Shown: in pieces, positions 10,012 through 21,243 of the stretch | Layout: every line of letters starts with the position of its first letter | Numbering within the stretch: position 1 is the first letter of the stretch | Source: Epinephelus fuscoguttatus | Lineage: Eukaryota; Chordata; Actinopteri; Perciformes; Serranidae | Direction: 5' to 3' | Length of the DNA stretch: 64,000 nt | NCBI RefSeq assembly: GCF_011397635.1 | Contig: NC_064763.1 | Location: 24,999,437 to 25,063,436 of the forward strand | Position numbers and translations under genes: made by a program | The notes under the pieces: generated by a model | What the model saw: only the letters and a program-made list of their open reading frames with translations | What the model was told of the DNA's origin: nothing | The model's database searches: none

Positions 10012-13000
10012 GTTGGCCCAGATTTGTTTACTTAAATTATGAGATAATAAACCGCATGACACTTTTCACGTGCATACCCTTCCATCGTTTGAACTCCTTA
10101 GTGGAAACCAAACCACGTTTAAACAAAGGATTTAATGGGACACACAATGAATTAAATGTTGTGCAGAGATGAGAGTTGCTGCCAGAATGGGTGCGACTTT
10201 GCGCTCACATTTCCAAGAAATGAGTTGCAAATTATCAGAGTGTAATGTCTGAACAGGCTGAACATACTGAAATAATGTTTTTGGTTTTTTTTAAAGTAAA
10301 AATTAAAGGCTATTTTCTGTATATTTTTTCCCCTCTGCAGTGGATCCTCCTGAAGACCTTGTGATATCAGACCCTGGACATCTTGGACATCTCGACATTA
10401 CATGGAGCCCCCCGGCCAGTTTGATCAATGTGACAGAGTGTCAAAAACAGTATCAGCTGGAGTACTTCAACACATACAAGAACAGCTGGACTGTAAGTGC
10501 AAACCATTTTATTCACATCTTACATGGATGCACTTAACTTGCCAAACCTCTTGAAATGAAGTTAAAGCCATAGTAGTTATAGCAATTTTCATGTATATGC
10601 ACTGGTTCTGATGGTGTAGTTGCGCTTCAACCACTACGGTGGACCTTAGCGCGTCACGCCATACACTGCCACCTACTGGTCGGCCGTCGTAAGTGCAACG
10701 CAAATCTCTCAAATCCAAGTTGGCCAGCTCAATGCCACAAAATGCTGTGCAGCAAATCTATCTTGCCAATCTTTACATAGGAAGAGACACTTGCATCTAA
10801 ATAACATGTGGTAAGATTAAGTAACAACTAAGGAGTGGCAGCCTTCAGTTGTTAAAATTCCCAAGTATTGAATTTATGCTGTGGAAAAAATATAATTAAT
10901 CATGTCCACTAATTTGGACATCATGCATCTCTGTATGTATTTAAACTACAATTATAGGCCTGCTATTGCTTTGATTCTATTGTTATTGAAAATACGTAAT
11001 TTTTGTCTGTAAATCACTGTATTTATGTCATAAAAATGTAACTTGCAGTTTTTATGACAAGAAAATGTGACAGTGTGTTTGAGGAAAATGTTAACTGGAG
11101 AAAAATATATGCCTACAGTTGACTGGGGGGCTGAGAATTCGGGAGCAAAATAAATACAAGTTATATAGAAGTTAAATACTTATAGCCAAGTTTCCACATC
11201 ATTAATCATTTTATTCATGGTTTATATGTCTTCAGGTGAAAACTCAATCGCGTGCTCTCGAGCAGACGTGAAAAAACTCCTTGAAAAATGTGTATTTAAA
11301 ACAAAACGTTCAATATTAAAATATTCTGCCACTCAAATATAATATAACATGTGCCTAAAGAGTAATAAAAATACTTTGGAAGAAAAAATATTGACTGAAT
11401 TGATAAAAAATAATGCATGACAGAGCTAAATCATTATTAGCCATGTAAATGAGACAATTCACCTCAGAGGGATGTCGTATGCTGTAAAGCCCTCTGAGGC
11501 AACTTCTGATTTGTGATATTGGACTTTATGAATGAAATTTTATTGAATTGAACATAAAAACACACATATAATATACTGTATATTTTTATACTGAGAATAC
11601 GTCTCTTACAAAGTGTTTTTATTGCTCGAACAGTGAATGGAAAAAGGATCATATTAATGAATAAAAATAATAATCTTGTGATTATGGTTGTAATCTCAGC
11701 AGCAGTGTATGGATACACCTGCTAAAATGAGAGATTGGGTGAACAAACAGGCCCTTCAAAGGACCAAACAATGCAGCAGGCTGATAAGGCTGAATTATGT
11801 TTTTGATGTCTCTCTGTGGAGCGTGCTTAACTTCATACAACCCTGATTATACATGTAAATCTTTGTTAATCAAGTACTTATGTTAAAGAAATCAGGTTTC
11901 ATATCTCAGGGGAAAAACACAGGTATCCTTAATTAAAATAAAAGTGCCACTTCAACTTTAATGATCTGCCGCATCACTTTTGTTGTGGTACTTTACAGTG
12001 TTAGTCAGTGATTCACACGAGGAGAGCAGTTCTGTGGAAGGTGTGAAAGGTCTGTTTGGAATGATCCGGATATTAGCGAAGGGTGCAGTACTTCAGGCCA
12101 TTACATTGGAAACCTATTAGAGGTTGCTTTAGATCTGTAGCTATGACCTCAGGTAGTGTGGGAACTTTTAATATGTTTCAGTGTCAGAACAGGTTCATAT
12201 GGTTTCAATTTCACACACCCTGGAGGCTCGTTGATCCAGTGAGAATATTCCAGTGAAGTTCACTGTTACAAACCTTTCATCATTTAATTTTTAATGAGGG
12301 GCAAAAACAAAAAAAGGACCCACAGGTCTCTTTCAAATCCCCAGGCTGGTTTTATTTTTGCCGGGTTGTGCATTGATTGAGCACAGGTTAATGTTTGTGT
12401 AACATATGCTGGTGTCTGAGTCAGGTCACATGACAATGACAGATGTGACTATGTCATAACTAAGACAATGATCGTATTTGACAATTGTGACTGCCCAGGC
12501 TCATCATGAGTTAAACAAAATACATTCATTGTTTATTCATTACTTACATGCTCCAGGATATGATCTTCTCGAGTGAGCACCTGAGGTGTCAAATTTAGTT
12601 TCAAACCACAATCAGTAGCTTTGAATTCAAGCATACAGTAAAGGAAAGCACAAGGTTGGGTTTCTCAGAACTATATCTATCATGGAAATTTAAGATTGGG
12701 AAGCGAACTTTCTGTCATAAGCAAGGGATTATCTCCGGGTCTAAATAGGCTAACCAATGGGGAAGTGCCTACATTCTTTCTAATGGCCAGCAGGGGGCGA
12801 CGCCACTGGTTGCAAAAAAAAAGTCTATACGATAATGACTCTACATCTCACTTGATTTATATTTCAGTTAACATTTTCCTAATGAGTTTATGGTCTCAAT
12901 CGCTAGTTTCAAGTCTTCTTCAACACAATATAATGTTCATTTTGTAAATAATGGTCCCATATAGGGTGTGACTACCTTGTGATTGACAAGTTGCAACCTG

Positions 13001-16000
13001 GTTGCTGTGTTCTCAGGTTCACAGTCAGATCCACCTCTCTGTCCTCCACATCTCCCCAGTCTCATCCAAATATGGTCACTTCTGGCTCCAAAAATACAAC
13101 ATGGCAACAGCCAAAATGCCAAACATGAGGCTTCAAAACAGTAGTCCACATACCAATAAGCGACGTCATGGTGGCTATGTCCACTTCTTTTATAAAGTCA
13201 GTGGTCCAAAAGGCGTCTTTGTTGAAAGTCTGAGCATAGTAAACATCCAATTACACTGTAATCTCAATAACACAGTTGTGTTCCTGGTTTGACAGACTAT
13301 CAGGACGTCCAGGATGACACACAGTGCCCAGTTTGATCTGATGAAAGACGTCAGAGTGAGAGTGTACACCTTGCTGAATGGACCCTGCACCAATGGCACC
13401 ATGATGAAGAGCATGAGCTACACTGAACTGATCCGGAAACCACTCAGCACAGGTCAGTCCTTAAGGTTTTATACATGGTGGTAAAGACATCAAGACATCT
13501 AGAAAATATGAATTGACATTGATTGGTTTTATTCCACTTTCTACCTCTAGGTGTTGTGGGTACTGCTGTCCAGGATTTTGTCTGTGTGTACCATAACATG
13601 AGGTATGTGGAGTGCAGCTGGGGAAGGAGCCCAAAGATGCCGACCAACTCACAGCAAAATCTATACTTCTGGTATGTCATGTGCTCATTAGAGGCGCTTT
13701 TAATCTCTTCAGCAGAGGTCAGTTGTCGACCACTTTGGTCCTGAACTAAATTTCTATTTGATAGCTTCCCTTGAAGTTATTCATGGTCCTTGGAAGATAA
13801 ATCCTGCCGACTTTAGAGATCCTCTGACTCTGCAGTGCCACAATGTAGTTGGCTTTGAATGAAATGGCTCGAGAACTTTGGATCAATTGCCATAAATTTG
13901 GAGCGGATATTCAAGATCCCCAAAGGATGAATCTGAACAGCTTTGGTGATCACTTGACTTGTTAACATCCACTTCAGAGTCTGAGAAACTGAGAATTGTT
14001 GATGGTCTTAAATAATAGCTATGATTTATTTAAAGGTTCACTGTGTAAGATTTAGGGGGATTTAGTGGCATCTAGTGGTGAGGATTGCAGATTGCAACCA
14101 GATGAAACTTCTCCTGGTTAGAATTCCTTCAGGGTTCATTGTTCAGGAAGGTTTTTACTGTGAGATAAATTATCCGCAGAGGTCTCTTCCTCTCCAAAAC
14201 AAGCGGACCAGGTGATTAAAAGCAGTAAAACACAGTATAAAGCAGTTTCACACAAGATATTAGTGTTTTTCTGATGCTGTTTGTCGCAGACTGGCTTCTA
14301 TCTAAAGGGGCTGATGCGTGAAAATGCAAAACAGAAACAGCCCTGTCTAGAGTCTATGTTTGATCTGTCTGTTGTGAGCGACTGCAGAAATATGCTGGTG
14401 AACACGGAATGAATGGAGATCGCCAAAGATATCCACGGTCTGGGGCTCTTTATAGCTACACAGTCCACCGGTTACATATACGCTGAAGAAAACATACCAA
14501 TCATATCATATCCCATTTCTGGCAGTACGTCACCCTAAATCCTGGAACTTGTTGAGTGTTGTTGAGTTGTAATGCCACGAAGTATCACAAAACAAAAGCT
14601 ATTGACCTCGAATTGCAGTGATGCTAAACATATGGTGAACAACTTCAAACTCAACTTTCCACAGTACTGTCAGGGTGAATTGACTGCACCCATATCAATA
14701 GTGTTTTATCTGTTCTGTCTCTTCCTCAGGCACAAAGAGCTGGAACAGGCAGAAGAATGCCCAAAATATTTGTTCTCAAGTGGAACCAGGAGTGGCTGCA
14801 ACTTCACAGGGAAATCTCTCCCGGAGTTCACCAATATAAATTTCTGCGTAAACGGCTCCTCTTCTGAAGGGCCCCTGAAACCGATGTTCATCTCCCTGCA
14901 AATCCAAAACCAAGGTACGTGCATGGTTACCTTCTGGTTTAACAGAGCCATAACATGCAAACTCAATGGGGGTCATAGTAATTATCACCCTCATGTTTTG
15001 ACCCTGTGTTTCAGGCCATTACTTGCTCCAAAGTGATCTCACCAAAATCTGGTTTTTGTTTTCTTCTCAGCTTCTTACACAATCTGTAATCTGTTCTGCA
15101 CTTTTTATTGCTTATGCAGTGAAGCCTGACACCACAGAGAAAGTGCATCTACAAACAGGTCCAGGCATGCAGCTGGAGCTACACTGGGATGGTCCTGCTG
15201 GGAGGATTCCTGGACACTGCCTAGAATGGGAGGTGGAACACAATCAAGAGGAACCTGATGGGAAAATTGCTTCGGTATGGATTACCTAACATGTAAACCT
15301 GAAGTAGTCACTGAACTAACCAGAATCCTTTTCACAGAAATCCTGTAGTGTGGAAGGTGTACAACTTTCTGCATCCTTTGTTTGTTTTGAATGGGCTTAA
15401 ACAGATGCTGGACTGATGACAGCACTGCAAAGCCACCTGTGATAAACAGGATTAGGCTGCTGTGAGAGTCATAGAAGCATCTTCTTTAAACATGTTGCAT
15501 TCTCTTTAAATTCCTCCTTAAATCACAGGGTTTCTGCGTAGAGATTTAGCCCATTCGCTGGAATAAAACGTTAGCATTGTACATTTCTGCAAACCACAGA
15601 AAGCCACAGGTTACATTTGTATGTTTCATATGTATCAAAGTAGCTTTCTCAAGGGACGTAGTTCAGATTACATGTGTGTGATTCGAGTTTCTCATCAAGC
15701 AGAGGAGGGAATGTTGCATGGTGTGAGAAAAGTCAGTACATTTCCAGCTGTGTTTATGGTGACAAAACTAGGTTTTTGAAGCCAAAACATCATGTTGTAG
15801 TTGTGGTTTTTGTGCCTAAAAGTAACCCCATGTTAACCACAGCATTGACACAAAATGAAATTAAAAAATTGAACGAAGAAACATTATGTTTCTTCAAAAC
15901 TGCAATAAATGAAACGAACAAATTTAGCATGTCCATGGTTTGCTGAAACGTACAATGTTAACATTTAATCTGACAGCTGGGTTGAGAGATTAGTTTCCGT

Positions 16001-19000
16001 GCCTAACCTGCTTGCCAGTCATTTGTTTTATTCCCCCTGCAGCGATTTATTCACTTTTCCAAGTACTGAGAACAATTAAAAAGTTAAATGTCAACAATTG
16101 CAACTGTCGAGGTGTCAACACACCGCTGACATTTATTGCCAGTCACTTAAATCAGATTATGATCTCACGCTTCCAGTTAAACACAAACCTGTTACAAGAG
16201 CAACGGACTGTGACAAAATAAAATATTAAAAAGCAATAAAAGACGCTCAGGGTATGACTTGTTTTGAAAAGACCACATCACATGTAATAACTACCCCACA
16301 ACAGAACAGTAGCATTAAAATACCTCAGCACCACTTTAATTAATGTGGTGATTACATAGACTGTGAAGAAATGCATAAGGATTTTTGCAGCGCAGTTTCT
16401 TCATTGCACTAAAATTTAAATATCCATGGAGGAACATTATTATCACCATCCACAACAACACAGGCGCTGGTATTGTTTTCTCCTCATGAGTCTGTTTATA
16501 TGATTTTGTCAAAACATTATTGTACACTAACAACCCTACAAGATGCAGTCATGAAACTTTATAGGTGTTTAGACATCAAAATAAAGGCTGAGTTCAAAGA
16601 TGGGTGTGGTCTGAGCAAGGGGGCTGAAAGTAGTGGGGTAGGAAGCAGAGAGGAGGCCCTTGGCTCCCCCAACTTTACACCCTTGGCCCACATATGTTTT
16701 AAGTTGTGGATCGCAGTATCACTGCACTATCACAGCTGGGCTTATCCCATTGCAAAATGGGCTCCAGTTTGTGGCCACCAATACTTTGATTTGGCCTCCA
16801 CTGACTCCTGAGACAGTTATCTCGGTCTTAAGCTGCAAGATGTCAATCTGTATTTCCCCAGAGCAGTGCTAACTTGTGTGTGCGCTTTGGTGCTGTGCAG
16901 GTCGAGTATGATAGAGTTATTAAAGGTAGAAGAAAAGAAAAGGTGACCTAATGCTGTTTAAAACTGGGTTGATGGGTGTGGTGTGACTGAACCAAATGTG
17001 CCATATGACCAGGACAATGAGTTAAAAGATACTAAAATAAAAATACTGATTAATGCAACTAAGCCAGTTTAGACTTGGGCTATGAGCGTTAACTTTCTGA
17101 CTCTAACTTATTTTCAAATCATGTTTCTACAGCATCAGATTTCAACCAAACAGACGACCCTATCTCTGCCCGCCATCCACGACAATCAGAGTAACTGCTT
17201 CAGGGTTCGGTCCAGATTGCACAAGTACTGTGCAGAAAAGAGCTTTTGGAGTGAGTGGAGTCGTCCGACATGCCACCCAGGTAATGATGTTTCAATTTAC
17301 TACAACAAACTTGTTGTCATTACAAAGAAAAAACTCAAAATATGTGCATGAAATCAGTTCACCAGAGGGCGACAAAAAAAGATTAATCACCAGTACTGCC
17401 CCAGTGCGCCATCCACCAAACCGATTTTGTCACATGTATTAATGCGTCACATAGAAATCTGACAAATCTCTGCATGAGCTGTTATAGATCATGGGTTTAA
17501 ATGCTTGAGAGATTTATTTCTAATGCGGCTTTCCTAAAAGATCTACTCAGAGTGTTTCCCGCTGGTAAAGGATTTACAAACTAAGCTGTGAAGCAACTTT
17601 TGTGTTTAAAGCAACATCAGCAAGTCCTCATGAGTCCCGCTAACTTTTTGGATTCCCAGCTGGAAGACCCTGATGTCCTCACCAAATAGTAAGTTTAATT
17701 TTATATTATCGATAATTATTGTTTTTATGATACTGCAAAACATAAATTGCATATGGCATTGTCATATTTTAAAAAAAAAAAATCATTATTTTCATGCCTT
17801 TTGTTCTCATGTTTACTTCAGTTTGACGTTATTTTTGCTCCATATTATTAGGATTTTGTTAAATGAATAATCTAAGTCAATTAAAAATATCAAAAATAAA
17901 AAAAAATATATACATTAACAAGTAATTACACTTTGTGTGCATTCTAATCTGTTTTTATGTCAGTATCTAATTTATGTCACCTCACCAGGTGTGTCAAAAT
18001 ACCAAAATGACATTTCAGGCTATTAGGCAGCATTAAAACATTGTTGTCCTTTTGCAAAACCAAAAAACATACTAAAATCTCAACATGTGCAACCCTTCTA
18101 ATGTGTCCAATTTTTTTTACAGCCACTGATACTGCCCAGATCTGGTCTGCTGAATGGCAAGAGGAAGGATCATCTTCTGTTTAGGCATCAGAGAGTACTG
18201 GCAACATCCTGACAGAAATGTTCTGATAATTTTGAGAGGCTCAAACTGATGAGTGCACCATGAATGTATTTTAAGGGCTTCAAACAAGAGACATTTAGTA
18301 GCCTGAAAGGCCTCACTGGCACTTTGTGTTCATTTATGTGGGGTCATTTAATAATTTCAAATTTGTTTGGGACTTTATACCACTTAGCAGCAAAAATACT
18401 GCACTTGTAAAATGATTTTTTGTATATCTATGACTCACCGTGTGTTACCTTGAATTCATTCAGAAAACTTTGTTTCACTCTTATAATGATAATATAGTAA
18501 TAAACTTTATTTATATAGCACCTTTCAAAACACAGTTATTAAGTGCTTTACAAAACTAAATAAAAGACAAAGCAATAAAACAAGATAAAAACAATAAAAT
18601 AGAATACAAATAACATAGTAAAAACACACAAAAAAAGTTAAACCACCACAGTGAACGAAGAACACAAAGAAGGTGAACATTCGGTCTGAATTTTAGTTAT
18701 TGGGGACCACATTTAACGTTGGTTCTCAAACTCTTACACAACTCGTGCAGTATTATCCAGATGGCATTTATCCAGTCATATGCTCAGTACTTCCCAAACA
18801 CAAGCATTTTCACTAAAACGCTGTAATATAAAAAAAAGAGCAGAGTTCAAATACCCAGTCACGTTACTTGTCTGTACATTAAACTGTTTGAAATTGCAAA
18901 GTTTTGGTGAAAATACCTTTTTTAGATTCTTTGCTCACCATGGAGGCATTCATGAAAAACAATTTTTCTTTATCCCAAAAGGTAACACAGGGTGAGCAAC

Positions 19001-21243
19001 TGATACACAAATGGCTTTTTTATTTTTTTCTTAATATCTGTATTTACAGTATGTTGAGTGCATTACATCAAGAAAAGGATTAAGCTTTTGATTGTACAGC
19101 TACTGTTGCACAGCTAGTGACTCATACTGTCTGTCTGTCTGTCTGTCATCACTGCATCTAAGAGTGGGAGCTGGCCACATTAAGGACCGCAGTGCACAGA
19201 TAGAGTGGTGTTTTTTTCCATTGCCTAATGTAACGTTTGTTTTGTTAAAGGGACATTACACAACTGTACTTTGGAAGGTACTGACAAGTATTATCTGTTT
19301 TTATTTTCATGAGAATGTAGGAATGCTGGTTGATTTATGGGGCTCTAAGTAAAATGTGATGAAACTGTGTTCTGCTGAGCGCACTGTACTGTATGGGTAC
19401 TTGAAGGCAACAGCATCTGTATGTATTGCACAGTGTGGAAGAAAGGGGGGGCAGTAGGGGTCTAGTAGTTCATTTTGCCTCTTGAAGGTAAATGGCTGTT
19501 GGCCACAGACTGCCTTTTCATCTAATTTGCTGAATGTTAAAATTGGTCTCAAAGATTCTTGTTAAAATCTCCTTTTGGATGTACACCAATATTGTATAAC
19601 TAATTGGATGTTTGTTTCAATGTTTTATGGTTGACTACTCGCCAAAACTCTTGCCAATTTATTAAAACATGCATGACTTCACTCTTGTTAAAATTCCTAT
19701 TTCTACCAATACAGAAGAAATGGACTTAAAGTATCCGTAGCTTCAGGCTTGATAAATGAAACTCTGATCTCTGATTTGAAGCGTCACAATGTTTTGGCAA
19801 AATACATTTTTTTTTTACCAAACTCTATGCTGGTGTCTCTGTTATTGCTGTCCAGATGGTTGATTAGGGTGTCTCACAAGGGTCAACATTAAGTCCCATG
19901 TTGTTTTAGGAAATAAGTATCTATTTTCCACCATATATTGCAATGTCCATTTATATGCTGATGATACCATCCTGTATTCCATCAGCAGCTCTACTGCAAA
20001 CCGGGCATTTCTTCAAGTTAGTCTGCTTTTGTCAACCTCCAGACCTCTTTTATTACTTTAAAACTTTATCAACTCAAAAAAAAACCAGTACATATTTCAC
20101 AAAAGCACAGCATTTTGATGTCCCTACTCCTAAATATAATGACACAGTGTGGCATTATAAGAACTTAGAAATTTGGTTAGATAGAAAATTCTATAAAACT
20201 CATGAACTCTAAAGCTGAAAATTCTGATTGGATTCTTGTATGGGAACAGAAAACTGACCATTTTACAATCCACTATATATTTTATGGAGATATCCCGACC
20301 CTTTAACCACTGGACGCCATTTACACACAACATTTGATTCATTATAATCACACAGCTATCACTCTTTTTTTCACAGGTTACATGAAAAGGTTGAACGGCA
20401 ATTTAAAGACTATGTCATCCCAGCTAATGAGATTTTCAACTCACTTAGTTGAGTTTAATGTAACCAACCATGACTTGGATCACAGAAAACGTTGAATTAA
20501 AAGACTAAATTACCAACTCTGACTCGGAGAAAACTGGTTTCTGGTACTATGCGCCTTACATCACTGAAATTAACTGCAAAATAAACAAAACACTGATTCC
20601 CCTGACGGACTTTAATGTTCTTTTTGCTGATATTTTTAGCATGTGTGACCATTTTGATGTGTCTGTGTGTGGTATGTGTGTGTAATTACTGCTTTGTTTG
20701 GCAAAATTTTGTCTCTCATACAACGAAAGTGTTCAAATTACTCATGAATTGAATAACAATGTCCAAATATGCATCATCAGCTTTGTTTAGACATTGTGCT
20801 CATCATTTATTGTTGGTTATTTAGATTTTATTTGACTTATCTTTGTGAGGTTCATTGATAGCTTTTTTTTGACAAAGGGATATGTTAAAAAAAAAAAAAA
20901 TGAGTGTAAATGAGTGTAAATTTGTGTGTATGTTTGTTACAGAAAAGCAAGAAGTCGCGTCTGAACCAGAATGGGACATGGTACCTGTCTATGTTTATAT
21001 CGCTGTTGCCATCATCGCCATACTGGTGCTGTCGCTGTGTGTGGGGGCAATGCTTAAAGCGTGAGTAAACACACACATATACAGTATACAGTGAGATATA
21101 CAGAAAGATTAACTCTGAAATTAGAAGCTCACTGCAAAATGTGTGTCTGTTGTAGGAGGAGATCGAGACAAGTAAAGAAGCCAGACTCTCTGCTCACCAC
21201 TCTGTTTGCCAGAAATTCAGTCCTTACAGTGACGGACGTGTAA
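9924..21243 (+). CDS. il13ra2: Interleukin-13 receptor subunit alpha-2 (spliced gene)
   Basis: Type I cytokine receptor that binds IL-13 at the cell surface and in mammals acts mainly as a decoy. Nine coding exons join in phase: 9924-10011, 10341-10492, 13296-13452, 13551-13671, 14730-14914, 15120-15274, 17133-17280, 20943-21060, 21156-21243. They total 1212 bp, or 403 residues plus stop; the human protein has 380. Residues 1 to about 25 are a signal peptide. Three fibronectin-III-like domains follow, with family phrases such as VDPPEDL at the mature N-terminus, INFCVNGSS and WSEWS (325-329). The membrane helix is about 349-372. The cytoplasmic tail is about 30 residues and shows no proline-rich Box 1, which fits a receptor unable to bind JAK. 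The identity rests on colinear similarity along every exon. IL13RA1 is less likely because of the short tail. Confidence 0.93.
10341..10492 (+). CDS. il13ra2: il13ra2 exon 3: first FNIII-like domain
   Basis: Acceptor 'cccctctgcag' and donor 'ct|gtaagt'. It encodes residues 30-80, starting VDPPEDL and containing DPGHLGHLDITWSPP, the colinear match to the N-terminus of IL13RA2. Confidence 0.93.
10493..12690. other. il13ra2 intron 3, proximal part
   Basis: AT-rich sequence with no exon or clear transposon end. Chance open frames only. Confidence 0.5.
12690..13215 (+). repeat. Dispersed repeat family B, copy 1 (in intron 3)
   Basis: The block 'ggtcacttctggctccaaaa', 'atggcaacagccaaaatgcc' and 'gaggcttcaaa' up to 'cagtggtcc' (13070-13208) matches, in inverted orientation, 60885-61045. 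The upstream part contains 'ggccagcagggggcgac', another familiar fish repeat phrase. The repeat ends less than 100 bp before the acceptor of exon 4. Confidence 0.55.
13296..13452 (+). CDS. il13ra2: il13ra2 exon 4
   Basis: Acceptor '...ttgacag' at 13295 and donor 'caca|g|gtcagt' after 13452. It encodes residues 81-132 plus one base, including VRVYTLLNGPCTNG, which parallels the mammalian 'IHTLLPWQCTNG' segment at the end of the first domain. Confidence 0.92.
13551..13671 (+). CDS. il13ra2: il13ra2 exon 5
   Basis: Acceptor 'ctacctctag', donor 'ttctg|gtatgt'. Residues 133-172 include VQDFVCVYHNMRYVECSWG, carrying the paired cysteines and the C-S-W motif of the cytokine-binding module. The intron before it is only 98 bp. 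Confidence 0.92.
14034..14552 (+). mobile_element. MITE of family C, longer copy (in intron 5)
   Basis: Starts AGGTTCACTGTGTAAGATTT directly after TTAA (14030-14033). This start matches the terminus of the element at 38238. The right side still has 'ccctaaatcctgg', a shortened version of the expected inverted end, so the right terminus is damaged. Confidence 0.5.
14730..14914 (+). CDS. il13ra2: il13ra2 exon 6
   Basis: Acceptor 'cttcctcag', donor 'accaag|gtacgt'. Residues 173-234 include SGCNFTGKSLPEF and NINFCVNGSSSEGPLKP, the most conserved stretch with the mammalian receptor. It contains two N-glycosylation sequons (NFT and NGS). Confidence 0.93.
15120..15274 (+). CDS. il13ra2: il13ra2 exon 7: third FNIII-like domain, first half
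   Basis: Acceptor 'cttatgcag', donor 'gcttcg|gtatgg'. Residues 235-286, beginning VKPDTTEKVHL and including LELHWDGPAGRIPGHCLEWEVE, parallel 'VKPLPPVYL ... LKWSIPLGPIPARCFDYEIE' of the mammalian protein. Confidence 0.92.
15540..15960 (+). repeat. Dispersed repeat family D, copy 1 (in intron 7)
   Basis: The stretch around 'atttctgcaaaccac', 'gttacattt' and 'atatgtatca' (15580-15640) recurs in the same order at 51852-51902, followed in both by 'gaggg(a)atg-tg--tggtgtga'. Class unknown. Confidence 0.45.
15961..17132. other. il13ra2 intron 7, distal part
   Basis: No exon or transposon end recognised. Open frames at 16473-16872 show no family motif. Confidence 0.45.
17133..17280 (+). CDS. il13ra2: il13ra2 exon 8: WSXWS exon
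   Basis: Acceptor 'tttctacag', donor 'cacccag|gtaatg'. Residues 287-335 include NCFRVRSRLHKYC and WSEWS at 17247-17261, the class I cytokine receptor signature needed for folding of the membrane-proximal domain. It leaves one base (G) for the next exon. Confidence 0.95.
18123..18520 (+). other. il13ra2: Candidate alternative last exon giving soluble IL13RA2
   Basis: A strong acceptor (eight T's then ACAG) ends at 18122. Spliced to exon 8 it stays in phase and reads ATDTAQIWSAEWQEEGSSSV, then TAG (18182-18184). A polyadenylation hexamer AATAAA follows at 18499. The product would be 355 residues, ending after the WSEWS domain with no membrane helix. Mouse makes a soluble IL13RA2 by alternative splicing, so a fish counterpart is plausible. 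The exon is a prediction only: twenty open codons can arise by chance. Confidence 0.35.
18497..18640 (+). repeat. Dispersed repeat family E, copy 1
   Basis: 'actttatttatatagcacct', 'ttcaaaacacagtta' and 'aagtgctttacaa' recur at 22840-22890 with small changes. A familiar teleost repeat block; class not settled. Confidence 0.6.
18720..19020 (+). repeat. Dispersed repeat family A, copy 2 (in intron 8)
   Basis: Shares 'atatgctcagtacttcccaaa' (near 18779), the 'tgctcaccatgga' block and 'ggtaacacagggtgag' (near 18981) with copy 1 at 4000-5110. Confidence 0.5.
19860..20620 (+). pseudogene. L2-type LINE reverse transcriptase relic (in intron 8)
   Basis: Reverse transcriptase motifs lie in plus orientation but in shifting frames: GVSQGSTLSPMLF at 19868-19906, YADDTILYS at 19954-19980, then a thumb-like segment with NLEIWLDRKFYKTHEL near 20160-20210. 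The YADD catalytic motif is intact, but frameshifts and stops separate the blocks. The order and spacing fit an L2/CR1-clade LINE. Same strand as il13ra2 and spliced out with the intron. Confidence 0.65.
20943..21060 (+). CDS. il13ra2: il13ra2 exon 9: stalk and membrane helix
   Basis: Acceptor 'tttgttacag', donor 'aaagc|gtgagt'. Residues 336-374 hold an acidic stalk (EPEWDM) and a hydrophobic helix VYVYIAVAIIAILVLSLCVG. The long intron before it (3.66 kb) contains the candidate alternative exon and several repeats. Confidence 0.93.
21156..21243 (+). CDS. il13ra2: il13ra2 exon 10: cytoplasmic tail and stop
   Basis: Acceptor 'tctgttgtag'. It starts with a basic stop-transfer stretch RRSRQVKK and ends SVLTVTDV, TAA at 21241-21243. 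No Box 1 P-x-P motif and no tyrosine, so no visible STAT docking site. Confidence 0.9.

Noticed and set aside
14572..15036. 154-residue single open frame
   Set aside because: It contains il13ra2 exon 6 read through into both introns; the real exon is 14730-14914 as set by acceptor and donor.
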